From: Variovorax sp. PBL-H6
Lineage (GTDB): Bacteria; Pseudomonadota; Gammaproteobacteria; Burkholderiales; Burkholderiaceae_C
NCBI RefSeq assembly: GCF_901827155.1
Contig: NZ_LR594659.1
Coordinates: forward strand, 4,712,001 to 4,776,000
Reading direction: 5' to 3'
DNA length: 64,000 bases
The position numbers were made by a program, and so were the translations under genes. Under the pieces are notes generated by a model. It was not told where the DNA came from, did not search any database, and saw only the letters and a list, made by a program, of their open reading frames with translations. Positions 57,176-64,000 of the stretch are shown here, in pieces (the stretch's first letter is position 1; each line of letters starts with the position of its first letter).

Positions 57176-59425
57176 TCACTGCTCTTCGGGCAGGATGCTC
57201 TCGTAGTTGTAGCTGGTGTAGCGATAGCGTCCGTACTTGTAGGGCGCGAAGGTGCGACGGCCCAGGTCCATCGCGTTGAGCAGCACGCCGGTGGCAGACT
57301 TGCCGCTCATGGCGAGCCGCCGCGTGCTTTCCTTCAACTCGCCCATTGTCGATTGATCGGCGCGCGCCACCAGAAGCACCGTGCCAGCGTGAGCGGCCAC
57401 AGTGGACGTGTCGGCCGCCACGAGCACCGGCGGCGTGTCGATGACAACCAGGTCGTACTGCTCGGACAGGCGCTCCAACATGGTCTTGAACGAGTCGGAC
57501 ACCAGCAGTTCCGCCGGGTTCGGCGGCAGTTGACCAGTGGCAAGGAAATCGAGGTTGGGCACGACCTGGCGATGCACGGTCTGCTGGACCGTCAAGCTGC
57601 CGGCGATCAGTTCGGACAAGCCACCGTGACGCTGCAGCCCGAAGTACTGGTGCGTGTGGCCGCGGCGCAGGTCGGCGTCGATCAGTAGCGTGCGCTTGCC
57701 GGCAGCGGCCATGAGGGCGGCGAAGTTGGCCGTCACGAAGCTCTTGCCAACGCCTGGCGTGGGGCCGCTGATCAGCACCCGGTTGTTGGGTGACTCAAGC
57801 ATCGCGAACTGCATCGCGGTGCGCAAGCTGCGCAGGCTCTCGACTGCCGGGTCGTCGGGGTTCTCGATCGCCAGCAGGCGCACGCCAGTGGCTCCGCTGA
57901 GACGGCGCTTTGCAATAGCGGCTTGCGAGGGGCTCAGCGGAATGGTCGAGAACACGGGCAGTCCGGTGTCGGCTTCGACCTCGTGCGGATCACGCAGCCG
58001 CTGCTCGACGAAGGAGCTGCGGATGAAGGCCGCGACGATGCCGAGGAACAATCCGAGCGCCAGCGCGGCAGCCATGATCACCTTGCGGTTCGGCTTGACC
58101 GGCTGCGTGGGCACGACTGCCTCATCGAGCACGCGCACGTTGCCGATCTTGCCCTCCTTCACGAGGCGCAGTTGCAGCGCATTGTTGAGCAGCGACTGGT
58201 AGAGCTCGGTGTTCACCTTGACATCGCGCTCCATGCGCACCGCCTCCTGCTGGATCGCAGGGAGGCCCTTGATGCGTTCCTGGATGCTGCCCATGTCGGC
58301 CTTCAGCGCGGCGATCTGGTTGTCCAGGGTCTGCACCGATGGGTGCGCAGAAGTGAAGCGGGACTCCAGCTCGCGCCGGCGCTGTTGGGCGTCCAGCAGC
58401 TTGGTCTGGCGGTCGACCGACTGGCCGAGGATCAGCGCGGCTTCCTCGCTGAAGGCCACCGTGCCCTTCTGGTTGCGATAACGGTTGTAGACCTCTTCCG
58501 AGGCTTCCAGCTGCTTCTTGAACAAGGGCAACTGGACATCGAGGAAGGCCAGCGTCTTTTGCGCCTCAGCGGCCTTGCGCTCGATGTTCTGCTTGACGTA
58601 TTGGTCGCCCACGGCATTGAGCACACGCGTCAGCTTGAACGGGTCGGTGTCCTGCAGGGACACGTTGACGATGCCGGAGTTCTTGCCGCGCTCCTGGAGG
58701 GCAAGGCTCGTCTGCAAACCGATCGTGGTCGGCAGCTTCGCGTAGCGGTACAGGTTGAACAGCGCGCCCGGCTTGCCGGCCAGTTGATCGATCTGGAGCG
58801 TGATCGGGCCCTCGGGCGTCTCGGCCCTCAGCAATGTCCCCACAGTGCCCTTGAGTTGCTGCATACCTGGATAGTCCAGGGTGTACTGGTTGCTCCCTGC
58901 GGCAGTGACGGTGAACAGGCCGCCTTCCATGATGGTCGGCACGTCGAACTGCGAGACGAGGATGCGCTCGGTCCCGGACACATAACCATTGAGCCAGAGG
59001 AAGCCCGGGTCCGACAGGCCGTTGGAGCGGCGCGCCAGCCAGCCGCCGATATAGGGCACATAGCGCGGTCCGGAGGAGATGTAGAGCTTCGTGGCCTCTA
59101 CGGCCTGGCCCGCGATCATGCGCGAGCGGATGATCTCGATTTCGGCACTCGCGGGCGTCTTCACGTCGACAAGGCCGCTGGCTTCGGCCAGGGCACCCTT
59201 GCCGCCGCCCTCCGTATCCTCGACCTGGATCACCAGGTTTGATTCGTAGACGGGACGCTCCATGTAGGCGTAGGCTGCGCCGATCACGAACACGACGACG
59301 GTGATTGCCGCGATCAGCCACTTGTTCGAGACCAGGACCTCGATGTAGCGCCCGAGGTCGAGGTCTTCCTCGTCCGCCGCGCTCGCCGGGGAGGGATTCG
59401 TTTTGGTAATGATTGAGGAAGTCAT
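57176..59425 (-). CDS. wzc: Polysaccharide co-polymerase / BY-type tyrosine kinase (Wzc)
   Basis: Inner-membrane protein of 749 residues controlling capsule chain length and export. Two membrane helices (about 36-56 and 447-466) flank a periplasmic Wzz domain with coiled coil. The cytoplasmic kinase has Walker A SGPTPGVGKS (about 551-560), Walker A' LLIDADLRRG (about 577-586) and Walker B LVVIDTPPVL (about 657-666). The last 21 residues hold six tyrosines (YKYGRYRYTSYNY), the autophosphorylation cluster. ATG 59425 overlaps the wzb stop by one base (TGATG). An earlier in-frame start (59458) is less likely. Confidence 0.95.
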   Translation of the reverse strand: MTSSIITKTNPSPASAADEEDLDLGRYIEVLVSNKWLIAAITVVVFVIGAAYAYMERPVYESNLVIQVEDTEGGGKGALAEASGLVDVKTPASAEIEIIRSRMIAGQAVEATKLYISSGPRYVPYIGGWLARRSNGLSDPGFLWLNGYVSGTERILVSQFDVPTIMEGGLFTVTAAGSNQYTLDYPGMQQLKGTVGTLLRAETPEGPITLQIDQLAGKPGALFNLYRYAKLPTTIGLQTSLALQERGKNSGIVNVSLQDTDPFKLTRVLNAVGDQYVKQNIERKAAEAQKTLAFLDVQLPLFKKQLEASEEVYNRYRNQKGTVAFSEEAALILGQSVDRQTKLLDAQQRRRELESRFTSAHPSVQTLDNQIAALKADMGSIQERIKGLPAIQQEAVRMERDVKVNTELYQSLLNNALQLRLVKEGKIGNVRVLDEAVVPTQPVKPNRKVIMAAALALGLFLGIVAAFIRSSFVEQRLRDPHEVEADTGLPVFSTIPLSPSQAAIAKRRLSGATGVRLLAIENPDDPAVESLRSLRTAMQFAMLESPNNRVLISGPTPGVGKSFVTANFAALMAAAGKRTLLIDADLRRGHTHQYFGLQRHGGLSELIAGSLTVQQTVHRQVVPNLDFLATGQLPPNPAELLVSDSFKTMLERLSEQYDLVVIDTPPVLVAADTSTVAAHAGTVLLVARADQSTMGELKESTRRLAMSGKSATGVLLNAMDLGRRTFAPYKYGRYRYTSYNYESILPEEQ

Positions 59426-59868
59426 CAACTGGATACTCTTGAGATGCGTTGGGCCCACTGCCTGGCGCCGGAATCGATGAGCTGAAGCGAGTGCTCGAAG
59501 ATGCTGCGATCTTCACGGTAAGGATCAGGCACGTCCTCGTCGCTGAACTCGCAGAGACGGAACACCTTGCCGGCAGCGAAGAGATAGCGCTCCTGGACCG
59601 CGCGGCGTTGCTCGCGGTCCATCACCAGGATCAGATCGGCGCGCTGGCAAAGCTCGCCACTGAGCTGCTGCGCACGATGCGCGCCGATATCGATGCCGCG
59701 CGCGTCCAGCAACTCGCGGGCGGTGGGGTCCGCAGGCTTGCCGACCAGCGCATGCAGGCCGGCCGAATCGACCTGCACGCCCGGCAGGTCGGCCGCCATG
59801 ACGGCCTCCGCCATCGGACTGCGGCAGATGTTGCCGGTGCACACGACGAGAACGTTCTGGATGGCCAC
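59425..59868 (-). CDS. wzb: Low-molecular-weight protein-tyrosine phosphatase (Wzb)
   Basis: Dephosphorylates Wzc to cycle capsule assembly. The 147-residue protein has the P-loop VVCTGNICRSPMAE (catalytic Cys10, Arg16) and the acid residue in DVPDPY. Start is GTG 59868, whose G is the last base of the wza TAG. Its stop overlaps the wzc ATG. Order wza-wzb-wzc matches group 1 capsule and colanic acid operons. Confidence 0.95.
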   Translation of the reverse strand: MAIQNVLVVCTGNICRSPMAEAVMAADLPGVQVDSAGLHALVGKPADPTARELLDARGIDIGAHRAQQLSGELCQRADLILVMDREQRRAVQERYLFAAGKVFRLCEFSDEDVPDPYREDRSIFEHSLQLIDSGARQWAQRISRVSS

Positions 59869-61028
59869 TATCTGCCGCTCCCGCTGCTGCGCGTGCCCAG
59901 ATCGCGATAGGAAGTCGCGGTCGTGGCGGTCGGAAGAATCAGGCTCAGCACGCGGTTCCACTGGACCAGCGGGACCGGGTCGACATAGACCACGTCCTTG
60001 GGCCTGAGGGCGAAGCCGTCAGCCATGGCGATCGCCGTCGGCGTGCGGGCGTCGAGGTGAAAGATCGACAAGCCATTCGTCTCGTTGCGGATCACGTAGA
60101 TCTGGCGCGGATTCGCGGTCCCGAGATTGACGCCGCCGACCTCGGTCAGCGCGTCGTTCAGGCTGAGCCGCCCGTTGCGCATCATCACGCCCGTTTGGAC
60201 ATTCACCTCGCCCATGACGGTGACCTTGCGTTCATCGCGGCTTCGCACCATCACCAGGTCGCCCGACCGGAGCGGGATGCTCGTCGGCGCGATGCCGGCC
60301 TCGGCCATGGACATCAGGTCGAGCGTGACGGTCTTGCCGTCGCGGGTGAGGGTCACGGCAGAGCGATCCCCGTTCCCCGAGAGGCCGCCCGCGCGATTGA
60401 TCGCCTCGGCCAGGGTCATGGGGATGTCCGTGAAAATCTGCAGGCCCGGCGTGCGGACTTCACCTTCGATGTAGGCGCGCTTGCTGCGGAAGGCGTTCAC
60501 ACGCACGCTCAGTTGCGGGCTCTTGAACACCCGCGACAGCCTGTTGATCAGCGTCTGCTCCAGGTCCTGGATCGTCATGCCTTCGGCCTTGATCTGGCCT
60601 ACGTACGGGAAGCTCATGTAGCCCGTGTTGGAGACGATGAAGCCCGGGGCCGGCGACACGCTCGCCTGATCGGCCACCGTGGTCGCAGGGATTCCGCTGA
60701 ACACAATTTCGGGATGGTCATAGACCACGACGCTCACCACATCGCCAGGACCGATCTTGTAGACCGGCGCCTCGCCCACGAGTGCCCGTACTTCAGGCGG
60801 AACGTTGTTGCCGACGGCGGCGCGATGTGCCTGGATCAGCTGGGGCGTGATCTCGGTGATTGCACCGGCAGGCGGCGGATCGATCTCCGAGGTGGAAAAG
60901 CCCGAAGGCGACACGGCCTGGGCACCGTCGTTGCTTGCCGAGCGAAAGCCCGGGGCTAGCGGCGCACAAGCCTGTAACAGCAGCCCGGCCGAGGCGAGCA
61001 AAGTGGCATGTAGTAGAAAACGTTTCAA
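59868..61028 (-). CDS. wza: Outer-membrane polysaccharide export lipoprotein (Wza)
   Basis: Forms the outer-membrane channel for exopolysaccharide. The 386-residue protein has a lipoprotein signal with lipobox LLLQAC (Cys21), the polysaccharide export domain (YKIGPGDVVSVVVYDHPE, about residue 90) and two SLBB-type repeats. Start is probably TTG 61028: GGAG lies 6 bases upstream, whereas the earlier in-frame TTG 61034 touches GGAG. No ATG is usable in frame. wzb and wzc follow with one-base overlaps. Confidence 0.93.
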   Translation of the reverse strand: MKRFLLHATLLASAGLLLQACAPLAPGFRSASNDGAQAVSPSGFSTSEIDPPPAGAITEITPQLIQAHRAAVGNNVPPEVRALVGEAPVYKIGPGDVVSVVVYDHPEIVFSGIPATTVADQASVSPAPGFIVSNTGYMSFPYVGQIKAEGMTIQDLEQTLINRLSRVFKSPQLSVRVNAFRSKRAYIEGEVRTPGLQIFTDIPMTLAEAINRAGGLSGNGDRSAVTLTRDGKTVTLDLMSMAEAGIAPTSIPLRSGDLVMVRSRDERKVTVMGEVNVQTGVMMRNGRLSLNDALTEVGGVNLGTANPRQIYVIRNETNGLSIFHLDARTPTAIAMADGFALRPKDVVYVDPVPLVQWNRVLSLILPTATTATSYRDLGTRSSGSGR

Positions 61029-61061
61029 ACCCAACTCCGAGTCATGACCCTGAATGAATAC

Positions 61062-61071
61062 TTTTGCAAAC
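61062..61071 (-). promoter_or_regulatory. GTTTGCAAAA motif upstream of wza
   Basis: On the minus strand this 10-mer lies 34 bases before the wza start and shares nine bases with the palindrome GTTTGCAAAC (48824-48833) upstream of the other exopolysaccharide operon. It may be a common operator or a coincidence. Confidence 0.2.
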
Positions 61072-61207
61072 AGTTACGACTGTACATCAGCAACGCGCCA
61101 GGCTCAAATGTTTCTTGGCCTAGAGCGTTCGGCAGGTTAAACGGGTGCGGCGCCGGATGGGGTAAGCGTGCTCCTACACCGGGCAATTTCAGGCCGATAT
61201 TAGATCT

Positions 61208-61230
61208 TCAGCTATAAAAAAGATAGCTGA
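61208..61230. repeat. Inverted repeat between hemY and wza
   Basis: TCAGCTA and TAGCTGA form a perfect 7-bp stem with an A-rich 9-base loop. It lies 21 bases past the hemY stop, so it may help end the hem transcript, although the T-run is in the loop. I recall similar AGCTAT/ATAGCT elements scattered in Comamonadaceae genomes; that is not checked here. Confidence 0.5.
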
Positions 61231-61250
61231 CGCCGTGCCGGTGCAGCCCC

Positions 61251-62534
61251 TCAAGGCGTTTCGATCTGTGCAGCGCGCTTCCAGGCAGCCGACGCCTGAT
61301 CGGCGTCGTTGCGAGCTTCGGCGAGTTCCGCCAACGCCTGCCAGGCACGTCGGTGCAAAACCGGATCTTGTAACGCCAATCCCGCATGCGTGAGAAGTTG
61401 TTGCGCCTTGCCCCAGAGCTGGCGCCTCATGCACGCCATACCGGCAAGGTACTGCAGGTTCGGGTCACGGGGGTTGTTCCGCTGCGCTGCTTCGATGCGC
61501 GCAAGCCAATCGGCCTCGACCGAGTCGAGGCCGGCCTCCAGCGCCAGCACCAGCTTCACCCGCAGGGAATCGTGCAGGCTGCGAGGCTGTTCGATCATGC
61601 ACTCCCAGACCGGCAGCAGCCAGGCACGCGCGAGGGTGAGGTCGCCGCGCAGCGCCACCATGCGCTGTGCCGCATGGATCGCGACTTCGGGCATCTCGCG
61701 CTCCCCGCCCTCGAGCTCGCTCCAGGCCCGCAGCAGTTGCGTGGGATCATGCGCGCCTGAGAGGAGCTCCGTCGCCAGACCGCGCACGATGCTCTGCGCG
61801 GCGGCGTCGGAGAAGGCACGATGCTTGGCCAGCAGGCGTGCGGTTTCGAGCGCCTCCTGCGTGCGTCCGGCCTGCCGTGCCGCCTTGAGCCGCAGGCGCA
61901 GGGCGAGCGTACGGCGCTGGGCACCCTGCGGAAGCTCCTCCAGCCGGGCCAATGCGGCAGGCGCATCGCGGTCGTCGAGCGCCCAGCGGGCTGCGCGCAA
62001 CTGCACGCCTTCGCGCGTCTCGGGGCTTGCGAGCACGCCCCGGTCGGCGCTCTCGCTGAGCGCCTGCTGCATGTGCGCATCGCGCGCAGGCCGGTCCTGC
62101 AGGGCCTGCGCGCTCTCCGCGGCGAGCAGGTGCGACAGCACGCGTATCTGCTGCGCCTGCGGCAGCCTTGCGTCCAGCCCGGCCAATGCCCGCTCCTGCA
62201 CGAGCGCTGCCTGCGCTGCCTTGCGCGAGCGCGAAAAGCGGCCGGCCAGCTGTTGCGCGAGGGCGTCGAGCAGTGCCGCGTGCAGCGAGCGCTCCTTCTG
62301 TTGCAGACGCCATTGACGCGCCTGCCGCGGCAGGGAGAAAAGCGCCGACAGCGCGCGCAAGGCGACATGCAGCAGCGCAAAGGCCACCAGCAGAATCAGA
62401 AGCGTGAGATTGAGCGAGACGTCGACCCGCCACGGCGGCCAGAAGACAGTCACCGTTCCCTGGTTGTTGCCGGCGAACAGCGCCACCGCCGCCGCAATGC
62501 CGAACAAGGCCAGGAGCCACAGTGCTGCACGCAT
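61251..62534 (-). CDS. hemY: HemY-family membrane protein with TPR-like helices
   Basis: A 427-residue inner-membrane protein with two N-terminal helices (about 3-23 and 41-64) and a long helical TPR-type part. The N-terminus VTVFWPPWRVDVSLNLTLL is typical of proteobacterial HemY, named for its position in the hem operon; its function is unknown and it is not the Bacillus protoporphyrinogen oxidase of the same name. It starts 9 bases after hemX. Confidence 0.9.
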   Translation of the reverse strand: MRAALWLLALFGIAAAVALFAGNNQGTVTVFWPPWRVDVSLNLTLLILLVAFALLHVALRALSALFSLPRQARQWRLQQKERSLHAALLDALAQQLAGRFSRSRKAAQAALVQERALAGLDARLPQAQQIRVLSHLLAAESAQALQDRPARDAHMQQALSESADRGVLASPETREGVQLRAARWALDDRDAPAALARLEELPQGAQRRTLALRLRLKAARQAGRTQEALETARLLAKHRAFSDAAAQSIVRGLATELLSGAHDPTQLLRAWSELEGGEREMPEVAIHAAQRMVALRGDLTLARAWLLPVWECMIEQPRSLHDSLRVKLVLALEAGLDSVEADWLARIEAAQRNNPRDPNLQYLAGMACMRRQLWGKAQQLLTHAGLALQDPVLHRRAWQALAELAEARNDADQASAAWKRAAQIETP

Positions 62535-62543
62535 GCCTGAAGC

Positions 62544-63620
62544 CTACCGTCCCGCCGCAGCCGTGGTAAGAGCGGCCAGCGTTTCGTTGATGCGTGGCGG
62601 CTCGCTGGTCTTGATCTGGGCCTGCAACTGCTGCAACAGCGTGGCCGCCGCCTGGACGCGGCGAGAGGCTGGGTCGAAGTAGCGGTTGAGGGAGGCCGAA
62701 ACGGTGGCCAGCTCATTGCGGGCCATGTCGAACTGCCGGGAAAGGAGGGCGAGCCGCGCGTTGAGCAATTGCAGCTTCAGGTTCTCGCGCAAGAAGAAGG
62801 TCTGGTCGGGCGACAGCAGCACGGCCTCGGGGCGGTCGATGCGGCCCACGCGCAGCAGCGAGCGCGCCTCGTTGCGCACCATCAGCAGCGCGCGGTGCCA
62901 CCAGGGCGCATCACCCGGCATTGGCTCGGCTTGCCAGGGGTTGAGGCCCGTGCCGCGTGTGGCTACCGCGTTGAGCGGCGGCAGTTCGTCCACCATGCGT
63001 ACAAGATCGTCGAGCTTGCGCAGCGTCTCGCCGCTCTCGGCCGTGGCGCCCGCCTGCAGACGCTCGACGTCGCGCTGCATGGCGCGCTGCAGCGGCGCCA
63101 ACCGCGGCTGGGCGGCGCGTGCGATACGCAGGTCCCCGGCTTTGAGGGCGGCCAGCAGCGGCTGCACATTGCCCGTGACCTCGGCCTGCTGAAGCGCGAG
63201 GCGGACTGCGGACTCGATATCGACCACCAGGTTCTCGTCGCGCGAGCGCGAGAGGCTCTGCATCAGCTCCTCGAGTTGCGAACGCTGCAGCGCCACTTCC
63301 GCTACCCGGGTCTCGTTCAGTGCCAGCCGCGCCGCGGTGTCTCGCACGGTCTCCTGGGCTTGGCGCGCGAGGGTGCGGGCCTCCATGGACTGCGCCATGG
63401 CATCGGCACTCTGCCGGGCCAGTTGCTCCTGCATCCCATTGACCTTTTGCCAAAGAACCAGTACCGCCACCAGCGCGAGCACTGCGGCCCCGGCAAGGAG
63501 TGCGAGCAAAATTTTCGAGAGCGTGGCTGCGGGGAGCGGCGCCGTCTGCAGAGGCGCCGGTACGGGAGGGCGCGCCGCCGGTTCCTGCAGGCTTTCATTC
63601 AAGACAGAGGCGTCGCTCAT
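62544..63620 (-). CDS. hemX: HemX-family membrane protein (putative uroporphyrin-III C-methyltransferase)
   Basis: A 358-residue single-span protein: a Pro-rich cytoplasmic N-terminus, one membrane helix (about 38-58), then a coiled coil and a soluble domain. It matches the HemX family, often annotated as uroporphyrinogen-III C-methyltransferase, although no SAM-binding motif is visible. ATG 63620 overlaps the hemD stop by ATGA. Confidence 0.9.
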   Translation of the reverse strand: MSDASVLNESLQEPAARPPVPAPLQTAPLPAATLSKILLALLAGAAVLALVAVLVLWQKVNGMQEQLARQSADAMAQSMEARTLARQAQETVRDTAARLALNETRVAEVALQRSQLEELMQSLSRSRDENLVVDIESAVRLALQQAEVTGNVQPLLAALKAGDLRIARAAQPRLAPLQRAMQRDVERLQAGATAESGETLRKLDDLVRMVDELPPLNAVATRGTGLNPWQAEPMPGDAPWWHRALLMVRNEARSLLRVGRIDRPEAVLLSPDQTFFLRENLKLQLLNARLALLSRQFDMARNELATVSASLNRYFDPASRRVQAAATLLQQLQAQIKTSEPPRINETLAALTTAAAGR

Positions 63621-64000
63621 GCGAAGGATTCTATCGACGCGACCAGCGCGCCCGGCGTCGCGGAAGAGATGCGCACCGCCCCGAAACCGGCGGCCCGCGC
63701 GGCTTCCGCAATGCGCGGATGCGTGGCGACCGCGCGCGCGGACGCCCATGCCGTCCCAGGCATTGCGGCACGCAGACGTGCTATGGCCTCCGCACTGCTG
63801 AAGAGCCAGATCGCCTCGCCGCGTGCCCCCTCGGCGGCCAGTGCCTGCTCGGCCTCGCCGAACGGCGCGGCAATGCGGCGGTAGGCGACGACGATGTCAC
63901 AGGCACCGCCAGCTGCGACGATCTCGCGTGACAGCCAGGCGCGTCCGGCCGGCTGCCCCGCCGAATCGCCGCCCCGTACGATCAGCACGCGCAAGCCGGG
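63617..64000 (-). CDS. hemD: Uroporphyrinogen-III synthase HemD, C-terminal part (5' end outside window)
   Basis: Closes and inverts hydroxymethylbilane in haem synthesis. The 128 visible codons form the second lobe, with LRVLIVRGGDSAGQ, AIWLFSSAEAIARL, ATHPRIAEAARAAGF and the ending ATPGALVASIESF. The frame stays open to the window edge. Its TGA overlaps the hemX ATG. Order hemD-hemX-hemY is typical in Proteobacteria. Confidence 0.93.
   Translation of the reverse strand, partial: PGLRVLIVRGGDSAGQPAGRAWLSREIVAAGGACDIVVAYRRIAAPFGEAEQALAAEGARGEAIWLFSSAEAIARLRAAMPGTAWASARAVATHPRIAEAARAAGFGAVRISSATPGALVASIESFA

Overview
The window reads as a continuous piece of a GC-rich betaproteobacterial chromosome of order Burkholderiales, most like Comamonadaceae and probably Variovorax or a near relative. 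This rests on protein sequence character and on gene orders typical of that group: sdhB-sdhE-gltA; entericidin-lysR-leuCDB-asd-fimV-truA-trpFBA-accD; lepA-lepB-DUF4845-rnc-era-recO-pdxJ-acpS-nagZ; rpmF-plsX-fabHDG-acpP-fabF-rpoE-rseA-rseB-mucD; rluC/rne; hemD-hemX-hemY. I see no rRNA, tRNA, CRISPR array, prophage or insertion sequence.

Layout. 1-2061: end of the succinate dehydrogenase operon and citrate synthase (+). 2135-15376: entericidin lipoprotein, a LysR regulator, leucine and aspartate-family biosynthesis, FimV, TruA, the trpFBA genes and accD (+). 15391-20039: YggT (-), then a LON-domain protein and a coupled lysS-yegD-ygjP group (+). 20046-27970: a long (-) operon for translation, membrane insertion, RNA processing and cofactor synthesis, with most genes joined by 1-4 base stop/start overlaps. 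28058-28436: a gene-free region bracketed by two (-) terminators. 28492-38706: sigma-E regulatory genes and the fatty-acid synthesis operon (-). 38865-45062: DUF177, Maf, an RsmI-like methylase, an MFS carrier, SppA, a Rieske protein, a HAD phosphatase and RluC. 45063-48569: long leader and RNase E (+).

48570-61028 is the accessory part: an exopolysaccharide locus in two converging operons. The (+) operon has a priming sugar transferase, manC, fcl, a glycosyltransferase-like protein, a Wzy-like polymerase and two glycosyltransferases including a WcaI type. The (-) operon is wza-wzb-wzc. They meet at a bidirectional terminator. The set suggests a colanic-acid-like, fucose-containing polymer made by the Wzy route, but gmd, manB and a Wzx flippase are not in the window. 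61251-64000: hemY, hemX and the end of hemD (-).

The most unusual observation is a short interspersed repeat of about 55 bp with two copies here, one at the trpB/trpA junction (13497-13550) and one at a junction in the exopolysaccharide operon (53265-53320). In both copies the repeat begins at an ATGA stop/start overlap and is open in the same frame (shared peptide APKxNSTA at residues 6-13). In one copy it has become an N-terminal extension of TrpA. In the other it forms a 21-codon open frame that overlaps both neighbours and supplies the Shine-Dalgarno of the polymerase gene. Other points to check are a terminator hairpin abutting the plsX start codon, a possible RNA between mucD and lepA with DnaA-box-like sites, and structured leaders before rne and the exopolysaccharide operon.
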